Source: Flaveria trinervia (Eukaryota > Streptophyta > Magnoliopsida > Asterales > Asteraceae). Taken from it: a DNA stretch of 64,000 nt. The stretch's first letter is position 1. Each line of letters begins with the position of its first letter. The translations under genes and the position numbers were made by a program. The stretch covers positions 113,941,136 through 114,005,135 of the forward strand of contig CM046442.1 in the NCBI GenBank assembly GCA_025506515.1, written 5' to 3'. Positions 45,289 through 54,879 of this stretch are shown piece by piece. The notes beneath the pieces are model-generated. The model was given only the letters and a program-made list of their open reading frames with translations. It was not told the DNA's origin and did no database searches.

Positions 45289-46575
45289 TCACTTTTTGTT
45301 AGTTAATATAGAATCAGCTCAAAAGAGGTTTGATGAGCTAACTCAATCCCAAAACAAAGAAATTGTTCATCAACGCAGAATGGTCAAAGTTTTTGAGTCC
45401 GTTTTGGGAAAACGCCGCGGACATATTAGAGGGATTGGGCATAAATCTTCTTAATCTGTAGGGTCAAGTTCATTTGTCCATGAGCAGGAACAAATACCTC
45501 AGAGAGGTATCAAAGTTATATAAGTTAAACGGGTCAAAACGGGTCGAAATGGGTAAAAATAAACTTTAATTGCTTAAACTTGAAGGTGTTAAGTGTATCA
45601 TTTTCGTTATCTTAAACGGGTCAAAATGGGTATAATTAAGTTGAATTATGTACATTTTGGTTGAAATGGTTCAAAATGATACAAACACACTTGATATAGT
45701 TAAAACCACGTTAATTTGACTTAAAACAGATCAAAATGGGTAAAAATTAACTTTAATTGCTTAAACTTGAAGGTGTTAAATGTGTCATTGTTGGTTTATC
45801 TTAAATGGGTTAAAATGGGTAATTTAAGTTGAAATATGTACATTTTGGTTGAAATAGATCAAAATGATACAAACACACGTGATATAGTTAAAAACCATGT
45901 TAATTTGACTTAAAACATATCAAAATGGGTAAAAATAAACTTTAATTGCTTAAACTTGAAGATGTTAAGTGTATCATTGTTGGTTTATCTTAAACGGGGC
46001 AAATGAGTAATTTAAGTTGAATTATGTATATTTTGGTTGAAATGGGTCAAAATGATACAAACACACTTGAAATAGTTAACCACGTTAATTTGACTTAAAA
46101 CAAAACAAAATGGGTCAAAATTAACTTTAATTGCTTAAACTTGAAAGTGTTAAGTGTATCATTATTGGTTTATCTTAAACAGATCAAATTGAGTAATTTA
46201 AGTTGAATTATGTACATTTTGGTTGAAATGGGTTTCAATGATACAAATGCACTTGATATGGTTAAAACCACATTAATTTGACTTAAAACGGCTTAAAATG
46301 GGTAAAAATAATCATAAAGTGCTTAAACTTGAAGTTGTTAATTGTATCATTGTTCATTTATCTTAAACGGGTCAAAATAGGTAAATTTAAGTTAAAGGTG
46401 TTAAGTGTTAAGTGTACATTATACAACAACTTATAATGTATGTTTTGTTCTGTTGGCTCAAATCGCAAGTCTGTTTCAAAATGCGAACTTTATGTCTCAA
46501 ATGACTCAACTTATTGCCTCTCAAAAAGCTACAAAACATATCGGTAAAGATGATTCGGATGAGAAAGATGAATAG
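44422..46575 (+). pseudogene. CACTA 2 second gene (plant transposase Ptta/En/Spm type)
   Basis: Exon-like pieces: 44422-44640 (GGSLSITFNRASTYTPVGEL, YPFNVRSWIDLSDAQKNALD), 44712-44960 (RRFDFDEILRDREHTQIEGG), 45118-45180 (SRLEMFQNAHTVK), 45310-45450 (AQKRFDELTQSQNKEIVHQR, RRGHIRGIGH) and 46450-46575 (LAQIASLFQNANFMSQMTQL, ending KDDSDEKDE then TAG). GT/AG-like borders separate several of them. The product in intact elements is an accessory DNA-binding protein. It has internal stops. The sequence directly abuts TNP2, so the intergenic part is deleted. Confidence 0.72.
45515..46430. repeat. ~185-bp tandem repeat (about 5 copies) in a CACTA 2 intron
   Basis: TTAATTGCTTAAACTTGAAG recurs at about 45567, 45754, 45942 and 46127, with a more diverged fifth copy near 46318, each followed by GTGTATCATT and 'AAACGGGTCAAAATGGGT'. 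Noncoding. Confidence 0.9.
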
Positions 46576-46799
46576 GATAGCAGTTTAAGTAGTTTAAGTT
46601 TGTGTTAACGACAGTTAATGTTGAAGTTAAACAATGTATTAGCAAACTTAATTAGTTAACAATAGTAGTGGACTTCTTAATATTATTATATGTGTATGTT
46701 GTTATTTGTGTTATTGGGATATATGAGTTTATTTTTAAATACAGGTTTATTCGGTTATTAAAAATGGAAATTAAAAATTTTTAAAAAAACAAAAAACAA

Positions 46800-47011
46800 A
46801 AAAATTGGCTATTAGCGGCGATAAATGTTGCCGCTAATAGTCCTTTTCCCGGAATTTTTAACAAACACAAATAGCGGCGACAACGCCGCTAGTAATATTA
46901 ATAGCAGCGAATTATTAGCGGCGATATGTCGCCGCTATTACTAATAGTGGCAACAAACCCCATTAATAACGGTGAAATCTGTCGCCGCTATTAGTCTCCA
47001 CTCTTGTAGTG
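46800..47011. repeat. CACTA 2 3' subterminal repeats
   Basis: Several ATTAGCGGCGATA / GTCGCCGCTATTA copies in both orientations up to the terminus CTCTTGTAGTG. Confidence 0.87.
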
Positions 47012-47354
47012 GTAATGAGCCGTGAAGGCTCATTACATGTGAGTTATATATGATTTTAGTATTTTAATAGATTAAATTATTAAGTATTAGATGTAAGTTA
47101 ATTTTATATTTTTTGATATATAAAAATTGTTATAGCCCGATTCCATAAACATAAAAGTGTTAAAATAAGGTTTTATGATTTATGAAATTAGTTTGATATA
47201 GTTTGATGACTATCAGGTTAAAAAGTGATTAATTGGATATATGGTTTATAAGCATCATACCCTATGGGTCTAATATTGCTACTGTAAACTTTTATGAATA
47301 ATTAGGATCATTTGCGTTTATTATAAATTATATTAGTTTTTAGACAAAACTAGT
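47012..47354. other. Flank between CACTA 2 and Cassandra 2, with a 10-bp perfect hairpin
   Basis: GTAATGAGCC GTGAA GGCTCATTAC at 47012-47036 is a perfect 10-bp inverted repeat starting at the CACTA TSD. The rest is AT-rich with no gene. Confidence 0.6.
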
Positions 47355-47995
47355 TGTAACACCCTATATAAATCCTAAATCGACCGTGTATAGGAGAGAT
47401 TTATGGTTAATAAGAAATGTCCTGCCTCTAACATCAACAATGCGTTTTGGGTGTTGTGGATGGAAGGAGAACTCCACAGTTAAGCATGTTCAGATGGGAG
47501 CAATCTAGGGATGGGTGACCTCTCTGAGAAGTTTTCACCCGAGCAACCAAAAACAAATCCATGAGCTTCTTGTGGGCAAAGCGAACAATATTGTTGGTAT
47601 GAAGGGTTGGGTGTTACAGAATGGTATCAGAGCCACTCCTGTGTCGTTCGAGACGTGAGACATACCTCACCTAAGATGTTGACTTCTCGAGCTCATCGAG
47701 GACGATGAGTCCAAAAGGGGGGTGCTTGTGATACCCTACATAAATCCCATATCGGCCGTGAACATGAGAAATTCTTGGTTCATAACAAATGTCATGTCTA
47801 TAACATCAACAACACGTTTTGTGTGTATTAGTTGTGGATGAGCGGAGAACTCCACAGTTAAGTGTACTCAAGTGGGAGCAATCCAGAATGGGTGACCTTC
47901 ATGAGAAGTTTTCACCCGGGCAACTAAAAACAAATCTATAAGCTTTTCATGGGCAAAGTAAACAATATTATTGGTGTGAGGGGCTGAGTGTTACA
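47355..47995 (+). mobile_element. Cassandra-type TRIM 2 (complete, with TSD)
   Basis: LTRs 47355-47618 and 47727-47995, interior 108 bp with PBS ATGGTATCAGAGCC and PPT AAAAGGGGGG, and a perfect 5-bp TSD CTAGT on both sides. Both LTRs keep 5S rRNA-like text (GAACTCCACAGTTAAG; GGATGGGTGACC in the left, GAATGGGTGACC in the right). No coding capacity, as in all Cassandra elements; they depend on enzymes of other elements. Confidence 0.92.
47465..47530 (+). other. 5S rRNA-like segment in Cassandra 2 left LTR
   Basis: AGAACTCCACAGTTAAGC..GGGATGGGTGACCTCTCTG aligns with the 3' half of plant 5S rRNA, including the internal promoter (A-box side, C-box). It is LTR sequence, not a 5S gene. Confidence 0.85.
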
Positions 47996-49123
47996 CTAGT
48001 ATTCATGCCCCATCTGTTGTGCTTGAAAGCGTAAAACTGTTTTAAGTTGCATCAATGTCACAATGTTGCTAGCAACCACCTCACAGGACAAGCTCGTAAA
48101 ACAAAAAGAAATAAAACCAACAAAAAACATATGCAAAAACGTTAAACTATGAACGTGCGTCATGATGTGTTAATGTGTATAATTAGACTGAAAGGTAATA
48201 CACAATGCGATTGTTAAAATGAAAAAATGTAAACCATAAAGGTTTAGACCAATACGTAAAATAAAAAAAGCTTGTAAAAGAATAAACGTAAATAGGACTA
48301 AAGTTGAAATTGAAAAAAGATAGCAGTGTTAAATGTAAATGTTAAAAACTATAGGGTTAAAAGTAAAAACCAAGAAAAAACAACATAAAATACAATCTAC
48401 AAAGCATATGATATAAATCACAATGCACAAATAAATTAGTAATTAGTACTATATAAATAATTATTAAATTACAATATTATAAAAAATGGATAAAATTTAC
48501 CTTTAGTAATTTAACAATTAGTAATGCTGTTTTAGAAGACAATTTTGTAGAAAAAATGAATATGTTTGTAATTTTAATAATTAAACTTTTTTAATATTGA
48601 TCAAAAATCGACCTTTATTAAGAAAAACTAATTTACTTTTTAAAGTTAATTTTAAGAATCCAGTTATTTAGAACTCTTTAAGTTAATTACATATATATAA
48701 CATAAATAATAACTTGAAAATTAATATTTTGAACAGTAGCAATTTAAGATTTAAATTTATATTTTCAATTTGGTCTAGCTAGTTTTGAGTTTCTAAAAAT
48801 TTTGCGTTAACAAGTTAAGTAAATATAGGATGTTGTGAGGAATCATATTGTTAACAGGGTAAATTTGTAAAGATAGTAAATACATTTGAATTAATGTTAT
48901 AATTACATCACTTAAATTTAAAACTTATTCTAATTATGTTACTCTACTTCACGTGCAACATCGTCTCCTTCATTTCTCTCTTTTGACAAAAGAACCCAAA
49001 AGGTAACCGGGTAGAAAACCAATAGATATGTATGGTTATAGAGTTTAGGTATATAAAGATGGACCAAAATGTAAGTTTTCAAGTTTTAAAATGAAGTTTG
49101 TGATATGATTATAAGTTTACATC
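47996..49123. other. AT-rich intergenic sequence, nothing recognised
   Basis: Stop-rich in all frames, A-rich, no repeat boundary found. Its last 5 bp ACATC are the TSD of the array. Confidence 0.55.
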
Positions 49124-49869
49124 TGTTAGGGACCGTGTACTGGACGGAGCACTAACTGATTCGCGTGTATACCAAATCAAATTGTGCGGAATCATTTTTG
49201 ATTGGCGATCCAATCAGTGATAACGTTAACCCGATCGATATAAGATTAAACTAAACGTTAAGAACGAATAGGAATCGATCAAGAACGATCTATGAACTTG
49301 GACTGTCTTTCTTGACGTTCTAGACCGCTAGGGTACGAGTAGGAGTCGAAATATTGAAAGTGTTACGTTTTTCCACGAATTAAGTAGTATTTATAGGTTA
49401 GGGTTACTCATTCGTGTGCTGAACCATTAGCATGGTTCAGTCGTGCGACTGAGTCATGCGGTTGATCCATTCGCACGACTCAGTGTTCAGTCGTGCGACT
49501 GAGTCAATCTCATGTCACTTGTGCGACTGATCCAGTCTCTTGGTTCAGTCGTGTGACTAGTTCATTAGCATGAAGTTGTTCATGCATATGGTCCATTAGC
49601 ATGGGCCATTCGCATGAGAACTTCATATGACTAAGTTTGAATATGTTTCTCAATCATTGTTTGACTATGATCTATTCAAACAACCACAAACCTATATAGT
49701 TGGTTCAATATGCGTTAATAAATGATAAACATAAAACATACACTGAAACATTAAACATTAAGATCAACAACCATATAATATGATTCATTCAACTCATACG
49801 TTTCATTACATTTAGGACATGACAAACATATTACATTAAGATCGTAAACTAGGTACATATGGACCAACA
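49124..49869 (-). repeat. Array LTR 1 (left, 3' LTR of unit 1)
   Basis: Plus strand TGTTAGGGACCGTGTACTGG to GGACCAACA. Contains a palindromic TCAGTCGTGCGACTGA array at 49425-49625. Confidence 0.95.
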
Positions 49870-49890
49870 AACTCCCCTTAGACCTAGTTT
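49870..49890 (-). promoter_or_regulatory. Polypurine tract, unit 1
   Basis: Minus strand AACTAGGTCTAAGGGGAGTT immediately upstream of LTR 1. Confidence 0.8.
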
Positions 49891-50371
49891 CCTTTATTGT
49901 CTGGCATCCTTCATTAGCTCGTCAAACTTCTTATGCCTCTCCTCACTGTGACTCCAGCATGTATCTCGAATGCAAAACAGAGTCTTATTACGTTCTGAAA
50001 TTAGAGGGTCTGTATAATATCCTGCGGATCATAGAATAGTGGCCACCTGTATAAAGTATAAACATCATTCGCTGACAGGTTGATTAGCCACATTGGGTCA
50101 AATACCCGAACGGTCTCCATTTGGCTCTCTTTCTGTAATACTATGACCGCCTCTCCTATTCGCCAGTCATAATACCACCACTTGAAGTAGGGAGTGAAGT
50201 CCTATGGCATTTCCCTTAATAGGATCTTAGACATAGTACGCAGAGGATTCCACTTCAACACCACTTTGGGTTTCCCAGTCCTTGGGTCCACCTCTAACCT
50301 ACGAATGTACCTCGTAGGTTATGAGGCTTGAAATTAACCCATCGTGTGTGGTATTTTCTCTTCAATGCAGC

Positions 50372-51031
50372 TTAAAACCAGCCTAACATCTTCCTGGGGT
50401 CAGCATACAGCAGGTTCAGGTGTGCCAACTGGTTGAGCTCAAAACCAGGAAGAGTCTTCAGATCATGTGAAAATCTGAAGTACGTGAGTCCCTTCTCCCT
50501 TTTTAAAGCATATACATTAAGATCCTCAAAGTAAGCCCATGCGATTATCTTGCCAAACACCTTAAGATGCTTCTTGACTTTGTAGAGCTTGGCGTAGGCA
50601 CTCTGCTTTGGCGCTGTGCATTGGGCACGGATCTCTGCAAAACAAGCCGCCCATTCAGCCTTTTTGTTCTCAACATCAGCGTCAGAGGCTTGGGCTTGGC
50701 TTTCAGATTTGTCGGTTTCCCTCTCCATCGTATCCAATTTAACATGCATACAACTGTCGAGTGTATCTCCAAAATCAGGGATCACATTTCCCTCTAGATC
50801 AGTATATTCTGGATAGTGTTGTGTTGTGATGTCTTCAATCTCTATCTCATCAACATCATTGAGCTTGTCATCACTAGCAACATCGACGGTAGGGGCATCC
50901 TTAACCAATTCATCCGAGTTTAACCGGAACATTTCTACGAGTTGCTTATCAGTGAGGTTGTGAATAATTTCTCCTTCTTCGGGAGTATAGCTTACCGACC
51001 TCCTGACAATCCCTTGCAGATCAAGTATCAT
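50372..51031 (-). CDS. Accessory ORF, longest C-terminal open frame (219 codons), copy 1
   Basis: An open frame from MILDLQGIVRRSVSYTPEEG to DPRKMLGWF with an acidic centre and a Lys-rich AKLYKVKKHLKVFGKIIAWA segment. It is probably one exon of the larger accessory gene, not a gene by itself. In copy 2 the same frame is split by single-base deletions (57464-57948). No known domain recognised. Confidence 0.5.
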   Translation of the reverse strand: MILDLQGIVRRSVSYTPEEGEIIHNLTDKQLVEMFRLNSDELVKDAPTVDVASDDKLNDVDEIEIEDITTQHYPEYTDLEGNVIPDFGDTLDSCMHVKLDTMERETDKSESQAQASDADVENKKAEWAACFAEIRAQCTAPKQSAYAKLYKVKKHLKVFGKIIAWAYFEDLNVYALKREKGLTYFRFSHDLKTLPGFELNQLAHLNLLYADPRKMLGWF

Positions 51032-51849
51032 TGTGAGTTGAGACTTGATCTGCTGAAGTTGAGCAACATCGTAGTCATCTCATTGATAATGTGGATCTGC
51101 TTGATTTAAAACATTTAACACATCATGCATCAGTAAATAATCAAGACAGTAAACATTAAATATATATACATAAACATTCAAGCACATATAATACAATATT
51201 CAAATTACACATAATTTAATTACACAATCATCTATGCATTACTTTTGTCTCGGATCATGTGTTCCTCTGTTGTCGGGGCTGATGTCGAGGCACCTGGATC
51301 TTGATTTTTTTTAGTCCACCTCTCACTAGCTTCCTGTGCCCCCGAAGCAGATGAATCTCCTCCTTCTTCATTGTCTCCACCATCCTCATGATCACCTTCA
51401 TCATCACCATCATCATCACCATCATTATCATCATCATCACTGTCATCATCATCACTATCATCACCATCATCACCGTCGCCCTCTCTGTTCTTCAGAGGCT
51501 CATCCTTTGTGCCCTTAAGTTTGAGCAGGATGGTCCTTTTAGCATCCTCCAACTCCTCGATCTTCTTAGTAGATAACACATTTTGCTCCTTGTGTCAGGA
51601 AATCTCTTGACTTTGAGCAGCCATTGGCTGAGCCTGCTCCGTAATCTGCTATGCCTACTCCGCAATCTGCTATGCCTGCTGAGAGATCTGCTGTGATTGT
51701 GCAGCAGTAAGCTCCACTAACTGTCGGAGCTGGGCAGTCTTCTTATCATCGGCTGCTAACAGCTTCAGCACCATACGGTTTAGTGCTGAAAGCTGTTCCT
51801 CTACCCTATTTGGAGGTAAAAGATGATCCTGAAAGGAAAGATGGGTGAT

Positions 51850-52092
51850 ATGATGGTCCTGCCTAGTGGCTAGAGGTGGTGGTTGTGGCAGTGGTGAATA
51901 TGGGAGGTGGTATGTGTGTGGGTGGTGATGGGTAAGCTGTAGTGGTGGTGGATGTGATGTGGGTAAGTGGTGAGTGGCTGAGGTAGTGGTGGTGTGTGTG
52001 GTGGCAGTAGTGGTGATAGGTGGAATGGTGGTAGTGGTGATGGGAGGTGTGGTAGAGGTGGTGGCTGTGGTGGTGGTGGTGACGAAGGTCAT
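51850..52092 (-). repeat. Thr/Pro/His-rich low-complexity coding segment
   Basis: GGTGGTGGTGG/GGTAGTGGTG repeats encode runs of T, P and H on the minus strand, inside the accessory ORF. Confidence 0.7.
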
Positions 52093-53334
52093 CCTTCTTT
52101 TCTTGGTCTTTATCCCATGGGGCTAAGCCATCCTTTTTCTCCTCATGCCCCTTGAGGTGGATGCTCCACCTGGGATGTTGTTGGGCTGACCTGGTGTGTA
52201 ACTGGGGTCGGCTGCAGTCTCCCTAGACTCGCTAGGGCGTCCTCCAACCTCCTGAATGCCTCGGTCGGTGGCAACCACCCTACTTCCTACTGTCCTGGTT
52301 AGGGGCTCCTCATCACTTTCTTCCACCTCATCAGGAGGAAAGAAATCCTGATGGAAACTAGCGGTGGTGGCATCTGCATGAGTGGGTGGTGGAGATGTAG
52401 CATGTGTAGTGGTGGCCCTAGAAGTAGCGGGGCCAGGCTCTCCACCAGTGTCACCGTCATCATCATCGGAGTCATATGATGGAAGAGCAATCTGCTCCAC
52501 ATCTGAATCACTCTCCTCGTGTCGCCACTTACGCTTTCCCGGCGCCATGTACTCCTCCCGGGCCAGATGCCCGAACAGTCTCTTTACAGGGGGTTTGACT
52601 TGCTTTCCCCTGTAGTGTCATTCATCACCTCAAGTGATACCGCATCATGGCTCTCCTTAGGCAGAGAGGGAAGCTTCTCGTCGATAATCATCTGAAGAAA
52701 CCTCGGGTACATGCAAAATCCCTCTTTGCCTTTTGCCTCAAGATTCTCGATCAGGTATAAGAAGATTATGCTGGAGAAGTTGAAGGGGTGGTTCAGCACC
52801 AGTGCCTTCTGGATTTGGTCTGATAAGTCATCAAACCCACCCCTCCTCGAAGCTATGCACTTTAGTATCACGTGTGCCAAGTACTTGAACTGGGGACACA
52901 GGTTGCTTTTGTTTAGCACCCCTGCATTGATGTCCCCAGAGTATTTCATCCTGAGGAAGCATCCCCTCACAGTTAGAGGGTGTAGTCTGGTTGGGTGATC
53001 AGAATCATCACCCAGATCCAGTACTCGTCGAAGATCTGCAGCAGTCACCTCTATGTCATGCCTAAAAATAGTATTCCTGATGCAGTAGGGCTCATGAGAT
53101 CGACCAACTGATGCACCCTCCCAGAAGGCCTCTTGTACAGACTTGTGATCTCTTTAGGAAAGCTATGATGCCAGCAAAATCGGCAGCGTTTTGAGTGGTG
53201 GCGTCCGGATGAGCACAAATATTGTGCTTAGTGTTGATGGTCCACCGATCAACCATCAATCTGTAACACGAGAAGTATACAAGTTAGATCATCCCACAAC
53301 AGAAACTATTTCAAATTAACCAGTTTGAGATCAG

Positions 53335-53570
53335 TCTGGTTCAATCATGCGATTGAACCATACTACTGGGTTCAGTCGTTTTACCTAACGTGCGACTGAA
53401 TACAATCGGGTGACTTATCATGCGACTGAGTTCAATCGGGTGATTGAGCCTTCGACTGGTTCAGTCGGCCGACTGGGCTCATATGCATTGTTCATTCAGC
53501 CGACTGAGTCATTTGTCCAGCTCAGTCGTGCGATTGTAGTTCATCCGGGTGTCTAGTCACATGACCTACT
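53335..53570. repeat. Palindromic CAGTCGGCCGACTG motif array, internal 1a
   Basis: TTCAGTCGGCCGACTGG, TCAGTCGTGCGATTG, CATGCGACTGAG and similar units repeat across ~235 bp in the intron-like region upstream of the accessory ORF. Confidence 0.85.
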
Positions 53571-53939
53571 GTCTGTTTGATTGAGTTTCAAATTTTGAGC
53601 AAATCTTAATATTAGACATCGTGGTTTGGCTCATTAGACTCGCAATAACCCTACTTAGCACCCAATAACCTTGATTTCAACATTTTACTTAGTTTTATTA
53701 GTTAATTTGTCCAACTAAGTTTCGGTTCTTGGTTAGGGCCGAATTCATTGATTTAGGGCACAAATCGACTATGATTTATGTAGGTTGCACCGCATTGTAC
53801 CTGTATAACAACCAGCAATCGTCAGAATACCGAAATTTGAAGTCAAGTAAGGTCAGAAGAAATTTTGGCAGAGTAACGGCATGATATGCGATTTTAGGGT
53901 GATTGAGGGGTGATGAGTATGTGCGATCGACTATGGCCC

Positions 53940-54190
53940 TATTTATACTGAATCTAGTTTCAATTGGGTGACTGGACCCATTCGCTCTTTTCATTCAGGT
54001 GATTCGATCTCAGTCGTGCGATTGGTTCAGTCGATCACCTTCAGTCGGCCGACTGGGTTTCAGTCGGGCGACAACCCAGTCGGCCGACTGACTCATTCGG
54101 ACAACTCCATTCGGGCGACTGGCTCAATTTTGTAAGCCATTCGTGTGAATGGTTCATACTCATGCTCCATTCGGTTGTATAGTGCATAAG
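53940..54190. repeat. Palindromic CAGTCGGCCGACTG motif array, internal 1b
   Basis: CAGTCGGCCGACTG at 54046 and 54081 are perfect 14-bp palindromes; further TCAGTCGGGCGAC, CATTCGGGCGACTGG and CATTCGTGTGAATGG units are interspersed. Confidence 0.87.
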
Positions 54191-54244
54191 TATGGTCTAA
54201 ACATGTTCATCACTCGATCATCTTAGACATGATCATTTTAACTT

Positions 54245-54366
54245 TGAAAACATTTGTTCACCTCAGTCGTGATCCTTTTAAGCAAAAACACATTTTGTCA
54301 CCTCACACGTGACCCATTTAACATTGAAAACACGTTTGGTCACCTCAGACGTGACCCTTTTAAGTA
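54245..54366. repeat. Short tandem repeat TCACCTCA.ACGTGACCC (3 copies)
   Basis: Units starting CACCTCAGTCGTGATCC, CACCTCACACGTGACCC and CACCTCAGACGTGACCC, spaced 40-55 bp. Repeated in copy 2 at 61165-61280. Confidence 0.8.
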
Positions 54367-54579
54367 ATTAATCCAAGATTGAATTCCATGATGTAGTCCG
54401 ACATATAACTCTAAATGACTAAATGTTAAAACAAAACAAAAGAGCTAACATTAAAAGACCAAACTAAAAATGTTTTTATGATTTTGTGTGAGGTGGAAAT
54501 ACTAAGATAAAAATCTAACATATTTATTTCTTGAACAGGCAGCTTCAAGTTATTTTGACCATAAGAGGAACGATTCATT

Positions 54580-54879
54580 ATGGAATATACTGGCAATCAA
54601 CTCATTCAGGACGTGTTACCAAAATCATTTGATGCTAGATTCTTGTTTTCGTCGATAGTCATAAGCAAATTAAGGAAATCATACTATTACTATAAGACAC
54701 ACACATTGATTTGGACTTTCAAGAATTGCAGCCATGATGATTGTCAGTATACTTGTCCACTTAAATCCATACACAGACTTTTGACTCAGATTGGTGATGG
54801 TTTAGGGTTTAATTATTTCACCAAGCATTTATGTATCCCACGCTTATATGGTAATCAACATACCTCAGGAGATTTTTGA
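54580..54879 (+). CDS. Unknown 99-codon ORF on the opposite strand, copy 1
   Basis: MEYTGNQLIQDVLPKSFDAR to YGNQHTSGDF, plus strand, antisense to the element. A CAG acceptor-like site (TTGAACAGG) lies ~45 bp upstream. Cys/His-containing (KNCSHDDCQYTC). No recognised family. It is intact and the same length in copy 2, but the copies are too recent for that to show selection. Confidence 0.3.
   Translation: MEYTGNQLIQDVLPKSFDARFLFSSIVISKLRKSYYYYKTHTLIWTFKNCSHDDCQYTCPLKSIHRLLTQIGDGLGFNYFTKHLCIPRLYGNQHTSGDF

Larger units (their letters stand above)
30206..47011 (+). mobile_element. CACTA (En/Spm) transposon 2, host of gypsy B
   Basis: The 5' end TACTACAAGAATTC (first C changed to T) and 3' end CTCTTGTAGTG (47011) are the CACTA termini. 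The 3-bp TSD GTA is at 30203-30205 and 47012-47014. Both ends carry GCGGCGAC / GTCGCCGCTAAA subterminal repeats. Inside are a TNP2-type transposase gene and a second plant-transposase-type gene, both on the plus strand. Without gypsy B and its TSD copy the element is about 6.0 kb. Frames are broken, so it is non-autonomous now. Confidence 0.9.
49900..53256 (-). pseudogene. Accessory ORF of the retroelement, copy 1 (multi-exon, some stops)
   Basis: Minus strand, from ATG at 53256 (after a CAG acceptor-like TTACAG): MVDRWTINTKHNICAHPD, a frameshift near 53160, then TAADLRRVLDLGDDSDHPTR, QFKYLAHVILKCIASRRGGF, HPFNFSSIIFLYLIENLEAK, FCMYPRFLQMIIDEKLPSLP (to about 52600). Then a hydrophilic MAPGKRKWRHEESDSDVEQI part (52548-52123), a Thr/Pro-rich stretch (52092-51850), a coiled-coil-like EEQLSALNRMVLKLLAADDK, an Asp-rich run (51480-51350) and, after a probable 148-bp intron (51243-51096), RRSVSYTPEEGEIIHNLTDK to LLYADPRKMLGWF (50372) and a decayed tail to ~49900. 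It resembles unnamed proteins, often mis-named longin-like, that I associate with Asteraceae retroelements. Function unknown. Confidence 0.65.

Noticed and set aside
51255..51576. His-rich and Met-rich frames (plus and minus) over the ATC/GAT tract
   Set aside because: Alternative frames of the Asp-rich coding tract of the accessory ORF.
53335..54190. CRISPR-like array
   Set aside because: Repeats are short, degenerate, palindromic and irregularly spaced, in plant DNA, with no cas genes.
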